A stretch of 64,000 nt of DNA from positions 1 to 64,000 of the forward strand of contig NZ_JAUSYC010000002.1 in the NCBI RefSeq assembly GCF_030816485.1, written 5' to 3'. Position 1 is the stretch's first letter. Every line of letters begins with the position of its first letter. Of this stretch, positions 34,564 through 43,805 are shown piece by piece. Source of the stretch: Arthrobacter sp. B1I2 (GTDB lineage: Bacteria; Actinomycetota; Actinomycetes; Actinomycetales; Micrococcaceae). A program made the position numbers and the translations under genes. The notes beneath the pieces are model-generated. The model worked only from the letters and a program-made list of their open reading frames with translations, was not told the DNA's origin and searched no databases.

Positions 34564-37500
34564 TTAAGCGCCTGCATTTGTCGGAGTGGCATCGGGGACA
34601 CCCAGGATGCAGGCTGTAACACGCTTTGCCAGTGGTGCCCCGAGCGGGAGGCCTGTGAACATTGCCTCAACGAGTTCGATGTCAAGCGGCTCTGCGCGGA
34701 GTTTCGGCGTGATGTGTTTGAGGCGAAGGTAGCGAGAGCCCTTGCGTGCGCTGCGGGCTTCGTTGAGTAACGGTTGGACGAGTTCTAGCCATCGCTCCGC
34801 TATCAAATAGGGGTCAGGGTGTGTCTCGTCACTGGGTGCGGCCAGTGTGCGGACTTTCCTCCACCGCTCGCTGGACTCATGGTCTCCCCTTCGTGCGGCG
34901 TTGATTGCCCAATGTTCGGTGACTTGAGTCATTTGATCGAGTGCCCTCAGTAGGCGCCGTGGAAGGAGTAGCCGTTCGAAGCGCGTGGCGGCTGTGAGAT
35001 ATCGGTTCAGCCACTCCTCGCAGCTTGGATCGAAGGGAAGGCTGGGCGGGTCGTGGCTGAGTTTCTCGCGGAGAGGTTGCACGATGTTCTCCAGACCGAT
35101 GATGGGTTGAGCGTCCGTGCCCTCAAGCAGGATCCAGCGCGGGGCGCCGTGTCCGACGCCAGCCACGGCAAAGAATGCCCAGGGCGTTGTGGACCTGATA
35201 GGGCTGACACGGGCGAGCACGCGATGCGTGGTGGTGCGGTGCTCCTCGTACACGGGGCGAGATATTAGCCCGTCCTGTCCCTCAACCAGCCGGCGCACGG
35301 GGTCGAGTGCGTCGCGGATTCCGTCCCAGGACTCGTCGCCACCAGCTTCCAGCGTGGCGATGTGTTGCTCGATCTCGACGATTTCCTGCCCCTCCGTGAG
35401 ATTCGGGACCTGGAGGTTCGAGCCCAGTAGTGAGGTACTTTCCTGGGCGCGGGCCGCGAGGAGCTCGTTGGCGCGGGTGGCGAATAATGCGCCATCGCGT
35501 GGCCAGTAGACTTCGATCGCATCGTGCCGGCTGTCCATCCGGTCGACGCGCCCGACCCGCTGCTCGGCGACTCGAAGGGTCGTTGGGACGTCGAAGTGGA
35601 CCATAGCTGAAGCGCCCTGCAGGTTGAGTCCCTCGTTCATGGCATCGGAGCAGAGCGCTATCCCAGGGGCGTGGCTGTCCGGCGCGAAGACGCGCTCCAC
35701 CTCCTTGCGGGTCCTCGTGTTGGCACCGGTTGCAACGATCACCGGTGTGCCGCCCTTGTCGATGAGCGGTTGGATCGACGAGAGGGTAATGAGGTGATGG
35801 TCGAAGGCTATGACTCGGGCGTGTTTCCGGCTGAGCTGTGTAATGAGGTCGGCCTTGGTCTGTTCGCGTGTCGTCGACAGCTGTTCGGCAGCGTTGAGGA
35901 TCGTGCTGTAGCGCTCGATTTCCTGCTGGCAGGCGTCCTGCCATGCATCGATGTCCGTGAGCCAGGGCGGCACTTCGCAAGTGAGGACAATCTCGGGAGG
36001 TCCCTGGCGGGCGAGCCTGGCGATGGATTCAAGCATGTTGCCTGTCGGCTTTGGCTTGAACGCGCTGGGGATTGAACATAGTCTGACCGCTTCCTCGGTT
36101 CCGGCGACGTGCTCGATGAGTGCCGCCTTGGACGACCGCATAGCTGTCACGACATGGTGGTTGGCGAGTCCGCGGGCGGCCGCGAGTCGGCTTTCCAGCC
36201 AGCGCTCGTCCGTGAAGTCTTGAGCGAGTGTTAGTGGGACTGCGATCTGGTTCCCGAGCAGAGCGATGCCGGTCAGTTCTGCCGATGCCTTACGCACTCT
36301 GGCCGCGGCCGCCTCATCCTCGCGGCTCTCTCCTGTGGCATACGGTATGGACTCGTGTCGCGGGTATTGGCAGACCCGCCGCGTCACGGGGTGCCGATAT
36401 GCTTCGGGATTGTCGTCGACCATGGCGTTCAGCATTCGCTTAGTGCGCCGTACGGTGAATCGCTGGATTTCGCGGCGAAGCAACTCCTGTTGCTCCGATG
36501 AGATCTCAAGGCTTTGGCTGCGGCGTCGTTCGAGCTTCTCTAGAACATCCAGGGTGTCGTCCTCGAAGTTGTCCGCCCCCAGGAGACCGACCAGCTGGAG
36601 AAGGTCAGCGGAGCCCCGGTTGATCGGCGTCGCCGTGAACAGCAGGACGTGCTCGGCTAGGCTCTCCCGGACCTGACGAGTACGGTTTGAGCCCTGGCTT
36701 AGGAAGTTATGGCCTTCGTCGACGGCGAGAATCTGCGCGTTCTTCACCGCCAGCTCCTGCGCACGTGGTCCGTCCTCTGACTGCCGGCTCAGCAGTCCGT
36801 GTGAGACTGTGTTTATTGAGACTCCACATGAGACCGCCTCGCGATACCAGGTGTTCTCCACCGACGGCGGACACACTAGCACTGTGAGATCGCGCCTCAC
36901 CCTGCCCGTGCTCCATAACCGGTCGCGCACAGCACGGACCAGGTGGGCCCCCATCCGCGTCTTTCCCGAGCCGGTGGCATCGGCAACGAGGACGCTGCCA
37001 ACATTCTCCACGATCCAAAGGGCCTGTGCGATCCCGGACACCTGTGACGGCCAAAGCTGAGAGCCTGCGGCGTCGCTGGACAGATAGCGCTTGGCCCAGG
37101 CCCCGTCCAACAGGTCAGAACACGCCCTAGCCAACGCTTCCTGCCAAGGGACAAACCGAAGAAGGGCGCGCAGCAGCTCACGAAATTGGTCATTCCAGGA
37201 CTGCCCGACATTCCAATAGTTCTCCGCGACCTTGATGAGGCTTCGGTAGCGGTGCGCATCGGCGTGCCGCTGAAATCTGGTGTTCGCCTCGATCTGGTTG
37301 CTGAGGCCGGCACTTGTGAAATTGCTCGATCCGGTGGTCGCCGCGTCCGATCCAACATAGATCTTCGCGTGCAGTCGCGTGGACCCATCAACAAACCGAA
37401 CATCCAGCCGGCCCTCATCCAATACTTTGAGTACGCGGAGAACCTTCGCAGACAGCCGCAGGGACACGCCCTCTTCCTCAAGCCAGAATTTTCGGACCTC

Positions 37501-37950
37501 ATCGCTGAACGTCACCTCCGAGGAGGCGAAGCTGGACCTGGTCGATGCGAACGGCTCCGTGCCGAGCAGCACTCTCGCCTTCGCTGGTGCATCATGAGGC
37601 TCTCGATCCCAGGCTGCAACCAGATCAACTAGTTCGGCAATCGAGGAAAAACCCGCAACGACCAGCGGTGAATCGGATGAGACCAGATCGCTCCACACCA
37701 CTGCCCGCACTCGCGCGCCCGTGTGGTTGACGGGAAATTGGTCAGCCGCTGGCCAGTCGAGGCTCGCCAACCTCTCCAAGACGTAGCCCTCCGGCTCGAT
37801 CGAGAATAAGTCGGCCTGCCCCTCCCACTCGTCACGACGTGGACGGCGACTGGCCCCTCGCTGACTCACCGTCGACCCCGAATTGATAGCTGCGCCCAGG
37901 GACTGACAGCCTCGGCCACAAAGCCGGCCATCCCTGCCAGCAACCAGCAC
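34564..37950 (-). CDS. PLD-nuclease-like domain plus SF2 helicase, probable defence protein
   Basis: Up to 1128 residues. Start GTG 37950 has GGAG 8 bp upstream; GTG 37869 is also possible. Residues about 60-240 form a phospholipase-D-like domain with LHAKIYVGSDAATTGSSNF (one HKD motif; such domains dimerise). The SF2 helicase core follows: ATGSGKT (Walker A), ILAVDEGHNF (DEGH box), LLFTATPINR (motif III) and RVAEQRVGRVDRMDS (motif VI). The long C-terminus is helical. PLD plus Snf2/DISARM-type helicase proteins are frequent in anti-phage loci. It is divergent from a 176-residue gene at 38.4 kb, its only plausible partner. An exact defence family is not assigned. Confidence 0.82.
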   Translation of the reverse strand: MLVAGRDGRLCGRGCQSLGAAINSGSTVSQRGASRRPRRDEWEGQADLFSIEPEGYVLERLASLDWPAADQFPVNHTGARVRAVVWSDLVSSDSPLVVAGFSSIAELVDLVAAWDREPHDAPAKARVLLGTEPFASTRSSFASSEVTFSDEVRKFWLEEEGVSLRLSAKVLRVLKVLDEGRLDVRFVDGSTRLHAKIYVGSDAATTGSSNFTSAGLSNQIEANTRFQRHADAHRYRSLIKVAENYWNVGQSWNDQFRELLRALLRFVPWQEALARACSDLLDGAWAKRYLSSDAAGSQLWPSQVSGIAQALWIVENVGSVLVADATGSGKTRMGAHLVRAVRDRLWSTGRVRRDLTVLVCPPSVENTWYREAVSCGVSINTVSHGLLSRQSEDGPRAQELAVKNAQILAVDEGHNFLSQGSNRTRQVRESLAEHVLLFTATPINRGSADLLQLVGLLGADNFEDDTLDVLEKLERRRSQSLEISSEQQELLRREIQRFTVRRTKRMLNAMVDDNPEAYRHPVTRRVCQYPRHESIPYATGESREDEAAAARVRKASAELTGIALLGNQIAVPLTLAQDFTDERWLESRLAAARGLANHHVVTAMRSSKAALIEHVAGTEEAVRLCSIPSAFKPKPTGNMLESIARLARQGPPEIVLTCEVPPWLTDIDAWQDACQQEIERYSTILNAAEQLSTTREQTKADLITQLSRKHARVIAFDHHLITLSSIQPLIDKGGTPVIVATGANTRTRKEVERVFAPDSHAPGIALCSDAMNEGLNLQGASAMVHFDVPTTLRVAEQRVGRVDRMDSRHDAIEVYWPRDGALFATRANELLAARAQESTSLLGSNLQVPNLTEGQEIVEIEQHIATLEAGGDESWDGIRDALDPVRRLVEGQDGLISRPVYEEHRTTTHRVLARVSPIRSTTPWAFFAVAGVGHGAPRWILLEGTDAQPIIGLENIVQPLREKLSHDPPSLPFDPSCEEWLNRYLTAATRFERLLLPRRLLRALDQMTQVTEHWAINAARRGDHESSERWRKVRTLAAPSDETHPDPYLIAERWLELVQPLLNEARSARKGSRYLRLKHITPKLRAEPLDIELVEAMFTGLPLGAPLAKRVTACILGVPDATPTNAGA

Positions 37951-38362
37951 TCATCCGTCTCCGAAATTGGCATAGTCGTCCTTTTCTGCGCGCTGCGCCG
38001 CAAATGCGACGACCAATGTGATGTGAGCGAGGCCAAACTAGCACCACACACCGACAAAATCAGGCGACCGCCTCACGGCCCCCGTCCACAGGCGTCTCGT
38101 CAGTGTGGCCAGCTAAGAGCTGGACGTGCTTCAAGCCGTTCGCCCCTGTCCTTGGGCGAGCAATCTGCCAGATCCCGCTGCGCGCTCAGTTAGGCGCTCC
38201 CTCCGGCGGCAAGCCCATATATAAGCTGGTGAATGCATGTGCTACTCGGTCCTACAGGGTCACTAGAACACTGTTGTATCGCCGTAGCATATGAGCTATC
38301 GTGTCCTACACGAAGCTAAACAGTGGTAGTACACCTACTACAACCATGAAGGATGGACTATT
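37951..38362. promoter_or_regulatory. Divergent intergenic region with a GTAGTA/TACTAC dyad
   Basis: A 412-bp gene-free region between the PLD-helicase and the 176-residue gene. Near the latter, 38326-38341 is a dyad with 6-bp arms GTAGTA and TACTAC around CACC, and CCTACA occurs twice more upstream (38251-38275 and 38305-38312). The dyad ends about 20 bp before ATG 38363, so an autoregulatory site is possible. Confidence 0.4.
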
Positions 38363-38893
38363 ATGAGCGAGTACACCGCCGATACCCTCAGTCGAGCACT
38401 TGCCGCTGCTGCCGAGGCGTTCCTCATTACGATTCGCGGCGATGAGGAAGAGGACTTCAACCCGGTTAGCCGGTCCGAGGACGTTACATGGGCACCCGCG
38501 GCAGTCGAGCCGATCTTGTTCGACCCGCTGACCGACCCGCTCCCGATGAAGGCCACACCCGACCGAGAGGCGGACCAGAAGTTCCAGGACATGTGCTCGC
38601 TGGTCTATATCGGCAGCATTGGTCGGTTCTACGCCGAGACGGGCGAGGGCGCCGGCGCCGAAGAAATCCGTCGATTTGCCCTTAAGGCTGGATACAGGAA
38701 CGGTCGTGCCGTGAACGGTTGGAGTTCACGACCTGGCAGCATCCGTGCGGTGGAAGTGATAGACGGCAAGCGATATATCAATCAGACCGCCGCGAATTGG
38801 CTTCCCAAGCTGGAACGCGCCCTCGGTGTCAAGATCAAGGGCGACACCCGGTGGGTCGAGGTCGATGATGAAGGGAACGTAACCTTTTCGTAG
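38363..38893 (+). CDS. Protein of unknown function next to the PLD-helicase
   Basis: 176 residues from ATG 38363, with AAGGATGGA upstream. The N-terminal half is acidic (GDEEEDFNPVS, WAPAAVEPILFDPLTDPLP). The C-terminal half reads like a DNA-binding region: GAEEIRRFALKAGYRNGRAVNGW, then VEVIDGKRYINQTAANWLPKLERALGVKI. No family recognised. It may be the regulator or an accessory of the divergent helicase gene. Confidence 0.6.
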   Translation: MSEYTADTLSRALAAAAEAFLITIRGDEEEDFNPVSRSEDVTWAPAAVEPILFDPLTDPLPMKATPDREADQKFQDMCSLVYIGSIGRFYAETGEGAGAEEIRRFALKAGYRNGRAVNGWSSRPGSIRAVEVIDGKRYINQTAANWLPKLERALGVKIKGDTRWVEVDDEGNVTFS

Positions 38894-39017
38894 TTCCCGA
38901 CCGCGTACGGCCCGTGGCTTCTGATACGTGGCCTCTCGTTAACCTCAGGGGAGAGCCCGCGCAGGGGTCCCAGCTGAGTGCAGGACTGGGTGCATGCTTC
39001 TGGTGTCCCGCTGGGAG

Positions 39018-39045
39018 CGTCCCACTTCTAAGGAAGTGGGATTGT
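39018..39045. repeat. Boundary dyad B (CCCACTTCTAAGGAAGTGGG)
   Basis: Arms TCCCACTTC and GAAGTGGGA around a 4-nt centre TAAG. It shares the AAGGAA centre and TCCCA/TGGGA arms with dyads A and C. It sits between the 176-residue gene and the membrane protein gene; on its own it could also be a weak terminator. Confidence 0.45.
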
Positions 39046-39104
39046 CAGCCGAACCGGGGGAGCTATTTACGGACGTGTGTACTGTCCCCGTTACGCTCGT
39101 TCAC

Positions 39105-39641
39105 ATGACAAGCACCGACCAGCGGCCACCAGAGAATCCGAGCGCTTGGAATTGGCCCGCCGAGTGGGCAACCGAGCGCACATTTTGGCGCGAGGTTGCA
39201 GCTCGCACTATCGCCGGTGTTCTGAGCCTCGTCATCTTGGCTGTCCCAGGTCTGCTCTACGCCACCATCTTTGGACTCTTGAAGCCGGAAACTGGGGTCC
39301 CGATACTCATCGGAATCACACTGTTCGTCGTGGCCCTGGTCATCTACATAGTCGTGCTCCGCAGGATCCGCCGGAAGGAGAGCGGGGAAATTGAAAGAGT
39401 GCTGGCGAAAGATGAATCCAGGGGGGAATCGACACCTTCGCCGGAGGAGATTATGCGGTCCTCTCCTGAGGCAAGGAAACGCTTGCTGGCTGCGTTCTCA
39501 AAGGTGACTCAAGACGGAATCAGTCAGGCGGAAAAGATTGCACGTGACGCGCATAAGAGAGCGGCGTTGATAGGTGCCGGCTTGGGCATCTTGGTCCCGG
39601 TGGTCGTTTCTCTCTTAGTGCCCTTTATGCCTCATCGTTAG
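39105..39641 (+). CDS. Three-helix membrane protein
   Basis: 178 residues from ATG 39105 (MTSTDQRPPENPSAW). Two close transmembrane helices (AGVLSLVILAVPGLLYATIF and VPILIGITLFVVALVIYIVVL) are followed by a charged cytoplasmic stretch (RRIRRKESGEIERVLAKDES, then SPEARKRLLAAFSKV) and a C-terminal helix (ALIGAGLGILVPVVVSLLVPF). No family recognised. It follows dyad B and precedes the gyrB relic. Confidence 0.6.
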   Translation: MTSTDQRPPENPSAWNWPAEWATERTFWREVAARTIAGVLSLVILAVPGLLYATIFGLLKPETGVPILIGITLFVVALVIYIVVLRRIRRKESGEIERVLAKDESRGESTPSPEEIMRSSPEARKRLLAAFSKVTQDGISQAEKIARDAHKRAALIGAGLGILVPVVVSLLVPFMPHR

Positions 39642-39675
39642 ATCGCTCTTTTTTCACCCGGCCCGCCATGTTCGC

Positions 39676-39797
39676 GTGATGCTCCACCACCTGGTCTTCG
39701 AAGTCGTGGACAACTCCGTGGACGAGGCAACCGTCGAGGTGGTCATGACCATCCTGCACGCGAGCGGCAAGTGTGGGGCCGGGTGGGTTCCCCATGC
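39676..39797 (+). pseudogene. gyrB relic, two fused fragments
   Basis: The frame reads LHHLVFEVVDNSVDEA, the ATP-binding Asn motif of GyrB, then jumps to VEVVMTILHASGKCGAGW, which matches the later GyrB segment (E-V-V-M-T-x-L-H-A-G-G-K-F). About 50-60 residues of normal GyrB between the two are missing, and the sequence loses meaning afterwards. It is a small, internally deleted piece of a chromosomal gene. Confidence 0.75.
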
Positions 39798-39940
39798 CAG
39801 GGCCGCTGACCCTGTCTACTCATGTCCCTCAAAAATTCTTCTGGTGAAGCCCCCTGGTTGACACTCGTTGCCGGCTGGCTGAAATCGGTCTCGTCCCCTA
39901 GAAAACGCCTAGAAATAGGGGCTGCGCTTCGAATCGTGCG

Positions 39941-40090
39941 GTGATACTCACCGGCACCGTCTCCACTCCAGATAACGCTTACGACTACAGCAGCGCCGAG
40001 GGTTCCACGTATGAGGAAGCCCGCGCCAGGCTGGACATGCTTCTGCAAGAGGGGCAGAAGCTGATCATCATTCGCGCCGAGCGCGACTAG
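39941..40090 (+). CDS. 49-residue small protein, paralogue 1
   Basis: GTG 39941 opens VILTGTVSTPDNAYDYSSAE, continuing through STYEEARARLDMLLQEG to a charged end (IIIRAERD). A second gene at 48183-48329 encodes a clearly related 48-residue protein with the same I-L-T-G-T start, the Y-E-E-A-R centre, L-L-x-E-G-Q and a final I-R. Two diverged copies with conserved protein sequence show it is a real coding family. The predicted fold is beta-hairpin, helix, beta. Function unknown. Confidence 0.75.
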   Translation: MILTGTVSTPDNAYDYSSAEGSTYEEARARLDMLLQEGQKLIIIRAERD

Positions 40091-40145
40091 CCAAGCCCGG
40101 CAACATTAGCCCCAAAAGGCCTCAGAAACTCCGGGAAAATGTGGC

Positions 40146-40154
40146 TGTGGATAA
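40146..40154 (-). other. Perfect DnaA-box match TGTGGATAA
   Basis: The complement of TTATCCACA, the classic DnaA box. It is single and isolated, 350 bp from the gyrB relic. It may be chance, or a scrap of chromosomal origin-proximal DNA that arrived with gyrB. Confidence 0.3.
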
Positions 40155-40228
40155 CTGATACGGCAGAATTGAGGTGTGCCGAGAAGGGACGCCTTATGAA
40201 GGTCCCCGACAGGCTGCTGACTTAAATG

Positions 40229-40256
40229 CGTGAAGCCCGCGCCAACGGGCTTCACG
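40229..40256. terminator. Hairpin, possible terminator
   Basis: A perfect 11-bp stem CGTGAAGCCCG / CGGGCTTCACG with a 6-nt loop. There is no T-tract, so termination would be weak. It lies 140 bp after the 49-residue gene. Confidence 0.45.
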
Positions 40257-40397
40257 GGTCCTGAGTCAGTCGGATCGAGCCGTTGACACCAGGCGTTGTA
40301 TTGAGGAATACACACTTAGGTTATGTCCTGCTGCCCCATGGCAGCCAGTCCTACACCGGGAAGCGGCTCTCCCCTCGTCATTGAAAGGACGGCCGCT

Positions 40398-40514
40398 TTG
40401 TCCAAAACCTCTAAGAATCAGCCCCCATGGGCGCTATTCAGCTTCATCGTCAACGCCGTACGGCTGGTAGTTGTGCTGCTCCGTAACGGGTTCCCGGGTT
40501 TCCCCTGGCACTAA
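40398..40514 (+). CDS. Possible 38-residue hydrophobic peptide
   Basis: TTG 40398 follows GAAAGGA at 9 bp and encodes a peptide with a polar start (SKTSKNQPPW) and one hydrophobic helix (ALFSFIVNAVRLVVVLL). This looks like a small membrane peptide, but TTG starts are rare and there is no second copy to test conservation. Confidence 0.3.
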   Translation: MSKTSKNQPPWALFSFIVNAVRLVVVLLRNGFPGFPWH

Positions 40515-40869
40515 CGGGGGACTGCTGCTGTCGGGCAAGGGTTCACCGGCCCGGCAGCGGCACCCTCTCCGGCGCGAGTTCCGGGCGTGGCCGCAGGTAC
40601 CGAAAGGCATGGCGGAAAACGTGCGTATGGAGGCTAGCAACGGGCGCCGAGAGAAGAATCGTGCCTGGCTGCGCGCTTGGTGACGGCTTACGGGCGCCCG
40701 CGCAGGGATCTAGAGGGTCAATATTCCGACTACCAGGCATGCGACGCCCAAGAGTCCGACAAGAGCCGATGAGGCTATTACGTGCTTGTACTGGAAACCA
40801 GTCACATCCACTGACCCCGGGGTTCCATATGCGAAAGTAAGTGAACCATCTACCTGGGGGAGATAGATT

Positions 40870-41547
40870 ATGCCGGCTGTACCTGATGACCTGCGAAGAA
40901 GATTCCAGAACTGGGACGGGAAGGGCCGTCCACCGCAGGAGGCCTTCGAGTGGGAGAAGCGGAACTGGCAAAGGTACCTCGGCGACAAGAGCATCTTGGA
41001 ATCACTTCCAAATCCCATTGACCGCGCTGGCGTTCTGGAGGCGTTCAAGCAAGTGGATGGCCCCGATTCGGCTCTCGACGCCTACGTCGCCAGCTACCTC
41101 TGGGGTTACGCCAAGGCCGGCTTTGGACCGTACCGGGCGGAGCGAGTCATCCGCTTGAACACGGACCTGGAGAACGGAAAGGATTTCGCCGTCGAGTTAC
41201 ATACCCTCGCCCGGATCGCGATGGCCGATGGTGGGGCTGCTGCGTTTGAGTATGTCGTAGACAAACGACGAGCCGATCGAAGGTTCTTCGCTCAGTGGGG
41301 ACCCGCCTTCGCGACAAAGTACATCAGCTTCGCTACTAAGGCTTCAGACCTGGTAGTAACCACCCCAATCATGGACAGCATCGTCGCGGGATGGTTCAGG
41401 AACCACTGCAAAGAGATCGGGCCCCTGTGGCTTACCTGGTACAGCGCCGGCAGCTACCGCCAGTACACGGCTTGTATGACCGAATGGGCACAAGATCTCA
41501 GCATTGAACCCGAGCAGGTAGAACAGCTGATCTTCAGCGGGAACTGA
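40870..41547 (+). CDS. OGG-fold (8-oxoguanine glycosylase-like) protein
   Basis: 225 residues; GGGGGAGA lies just before ATG 40870. ALDAYVASYLWGYAKAGFGPYRAERVI and WGPAFATKYISFATKASDLVVTTPIMDSIVAGWF match the compact OGG-fold family, where a G-P-A-F-x-T-K-x-x-x-F segment replaces the usual helix-hairpin-helix and carries the candidate catalytic Lys. These small proteins are annotated as 8-oxoguanine DNA glycosylase-like and are often found among repair or defence genes. It converges with the UDG-like gene. Activity is not proven by sequence. Confidence 0.72.
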   Translation: MPAVPDDLRRRFQNWDGKGRPPQEAFEWEKRNWQRYLGDKSILESLPNPIDRAGVLEAFKQVDGPDSALDAYVASYLWGYAKAGFGPYRAERVIRLNTDLENGKDFAVELHTLARIAMADGGAAAFEYVVDKRRADRRFFAQWGPAFATKYISFATKASDLVVTTPIMDSIVAGWFRNHCKEIGPLWLTWYSAGSYRQYTACMTEWAQDLSIEPEQVEQLIFSGN

Positions 41548-41573
41548 CCGCGGTGGGGATTTAGCCCCCGGTC

Positions 41574-42269
41574 TCACACAGCGTTCGTTTGGGATACCGC
41601 TGTCGCCTGAGCGAAGGCTTCCTGTAGCAGTACTCTGTTGGGTTTGCCTGTGCGCGCATCGGTCTTGTTATAAGCGAGCGGACTCGGGTGCGGCGCCTCA
41701 ATAATCGGGAGCCCCTTGAGATCAGGAGAAGCCCCGAGCAGCAGCTGGGACCAGGCCTCCTGTGCTTGCTTGCCTAGAAGGAGAACCACCTTCGGGCGGG
41801 TCTCCAACAAGTCCATCAACTCAGCCAGCAGTGGAGCAGCCCTGCGCGCTTCGGCAGCCAAACTCCGTGGTGCAAAGGACGGGTTTGCGACCCACCAAGG
41901 GACGACGTTCCAGTGCAGCGACCTGGAATAGGGGAGGCCGCCGGCTTCAGCGGCGAGTGTGGAGTTATGTGCCGTTGGGTCATTGTTGTCCCGGCTGATG
42001 AATCCCGAACCCAGTTGCGCTTCCCCGGACGGGTCCTGCAATAGAACCAGTACGTCGGCTCCCTCCGTCGCCGCCCGCGGATCGAAATAAGGGACGCTTT
42101 CCTGTGTGGAAACCCGGATGTGGTCAACCCACCTGTTCAGTGGGCCAACAACGCCTTCGTATCTTGTCTCCTGCCGGTGCTGAAGGACGTGGGGGAGGTG
42201 ATGCCGGCTAAGTAAGGTTCCTGCGTTGTAGGCATGCTTGTTCCATATGACGGTGGATCTGTCTTTCAC
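41574..42269 (-). CDS. Uracil-DNA-glycosylase-family protein
   Basis: 231 residues from GTG 42269. UDG-superfamily motifs: DVLVLLQDPSGEAQ (motif I region), LHWNVVPWWVANP, LLLGKQAQEAW and IIEAPHPSPLAYNK (motif II, H-P-S-P). The motif I Asp and the HPSP loop are the base-excision signature. It lies 15 bp after the CoiA-like gene, so the two form an operon of DNA-processing enzymes. Confidence 0.82.
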   Translation of the reverse strand: MKDRSTVIWNKHAYNAGTLLSRHHLPHVLQHRQETRYEGVVGPLNRWVDHIRVSTQESVPYFDPRAATEGADVLVLLQDPSGEAQLGSGFISRDNNDPTAHNSTLAAEAGGLPYSRSLHWNVVPWWVANPSFAPRSLAAEARRAAPLLAELMDLLETRPKVVLLLGKQAQEAWSQLLLGASPDLKGLPIIEAPHPSPLAYNKTDARTGKPNRVLLQEAFAQATAVSQTNAV

Positions 42270-42284
42270 GCTGCCTGCCGTTCC

Positions 42285-43805
42285 CTATCTGCCGCCATCG
42301 GTCTGGCTGCGTGGAATCGGCACGCACCGATCAAGCAGTCGCTTCATTATCGCCGTGCCCTCATCTTCAGGGGTCCTTCCCCTGGAGATGCCCTCATAAA
42401 ATTTATCCGAATAATGCCGGTAGCCAGGGCCTACGTTTGCTTTCGCCCTGAGCTGGCGCCAAAGGCACTCGTATTGAGGGTGGGGCTGTCTGCCGCACCA
42501 GTCGCAGGAGTTGGTGCCGGTTGGTTGTGGCTTTTCCTTCCTCCGGGACGAGGACCAAGAACTGGAGGCTGATTCCCCGTGGTCCGGATACCGGTGACCG
42601 GTCATGAGGGCCACAGCGTCTCTTGCGGAGATATCCGTTCCCACCAGCGCAACGTCTGCTGCGCGTGTGCGTGGTGAATGCCGGCGCTGGTGTTGACTGG
42701 ATATGTAGCCGTCAAAGGTTGCTTGTTGGCCCCCTGACGGCTCCTGGCCGCATGGTCCGAAGCCCTTGTCCGCACACAGATGGACCTGCGTGAGGATTCC
42801 ATCAGCCAGGGGAATTCGGGCCGTCACCGGGATGGTCGCTGACTGCCAGCGGGTCTCCAGCTCCAGGAAGCCGTCCCCGAAAAAGCCTGCCCTGCAATGC
42901 GCACACCCGTAAGCCAGGTAAGTCTTGTCTGCCTTCTTTGAATGGTGCATCCGCAATGGAGCCAGCGGCGGACGGCTGCCTTTGCCCAGAACCGCTGCGA
43001 CGTCGCCAGCGACGAGAGCCTCGATGCGTTCGGTTGGCCACAAAGGATAGTCTGTCCGGGCGGCGTCGGTCGTCTCCTGGCAGCGGGACTGGAGGGACGC
43101 TGCACTGATCCTCCAAATTGTGGATGGCCGTTTGCAGGCCCAGCAGTTCTCGCTCAGGTAATGAATCGTCACCGAGGTGATCCGCGCCTGGATCCGGTCG
43201 AGGTACAGCCCCAGCAGGAGAGCCGTGACATGGGCGTGCAGACTCGTCGATGCTGCTGGCTGGAACGCTTTTTCCGCCAGGACATCAAATGGAGCATCGT
43301 CGCCCTCGAAGACGACGTGGGGCACGCCGGAGCGCCTGGCCTCATCCTTGTTTCGCCGGTGAACGTACCAGAAGCACTCCACGCCGTCAGCGGCATAACG
43401 ATCCTGCCTGCGCCTGAAGTCTCCGGCGTCCTGGCGCGACCATTGAACCTCCAACGCCAGGCGCCTGCCATCGCGCTCTGCCAAGACGTCCGCTGTCCAC
43501 GCCCGTCCCTCTGTGCTCCACTCGACGTTTACATGCCAGCCTGCATCCCGGGCCGCCTGGGCGATCAGCGTTTTGAGCATGCGATGCTGAGGTGACTCGT
43601 TCCAGCAATCGACGAGGCCGCATTGCACGCCGGCCTTGTGGGCAAAGTGTCTGAGGCCGCGTCTGGACGTGCGAGGGATTCCAGGAACCCCGCAGCGCAT
43701 GAGCAGGGACCTACTCTTGTACACGCTCCTAACCTGATCCCAGCGCTCCTCCGTGGCTAGGTAGGATTCAATTCGTTCCCCGTCAAGAAACGCCACCAGC
43801 GGCAT
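42285..43805 (-). CDS. CoiA-like nuclease
   Basis: 506 residues from ATG 43805, with AAGGGGGA upstream. The N-terminal domain has HFAHKAGVQCGL, ESPQHRMLKTLIAQAARDAGW and TADVLAERDGRRLALEVQWS, the PD-(D/E)xK pattern of CoiA-type proteins (Asp, then Glu-x-Gln). CWACKRPSTIW and further Cys/His pairs (YGCAHCRAGFF, CDWCGRQPHP) suggest zinc binding in the C-terminal part. CoiA is known from competence. On a mobile element a nuclease acting on incoming DNA is an inference. Confidence 0.78.
   Translation of the reverse strand: MPLVAFLDGERIESYLATEERWDQVRSVYKSRSLLMRCGVPGIPRTSRRGLRHFAHKAGVQCGLVDCWNESPQHRMLKTLIAQAARDAGWHVNVEWSTEGRAWTADVLAERDGRRLALEVQWSRQDAGDFRRRQDRYAADGVECFWYVHRRNKDEARRSGVPHVVFEGDDAPFDVLAEKAFQPAASTSLHAHVTALLLGLYLDRIQARITSVTIHYLSENCWACKRPSTIWRISAASLQSRCQETTDAARTDYPLWPTERIEALVAGDVAAVLGKGSRPPLAPLRMHHSKKADKTYLAYGCAHCRAGFFGDGFLELETRWQSATIPVTARIPLADGILTQVHLCADKGFGPCGQEPSGGQQATFDGYISSQHQRRHSPRTRAADVALVGTDISARDAVALMTGHRYPDHGESASSSWSSSRRKEKPQPTGTNSCDWCGRQPHPQYECLWRQLRAKANVGPGYRHYSDKFYEGISRGRTPEDEGTAIMKRLLDRCVPIPRSQTDGGR

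Noticed and set aside
34417..34770. A plus-strand frame with CxxC-like pairs (CQWCPEREACEHC)
   Set aside because: Most of it is antisense to the end of the PLD-helicase gene, whose frame is strongly supported.
40710..40811. Short minus-strand hydrophobic peptide (33 residues)
   Set aside because: The start codon and ribosome-binding site are weak, and the hydrophobic stretch alone is not enough.
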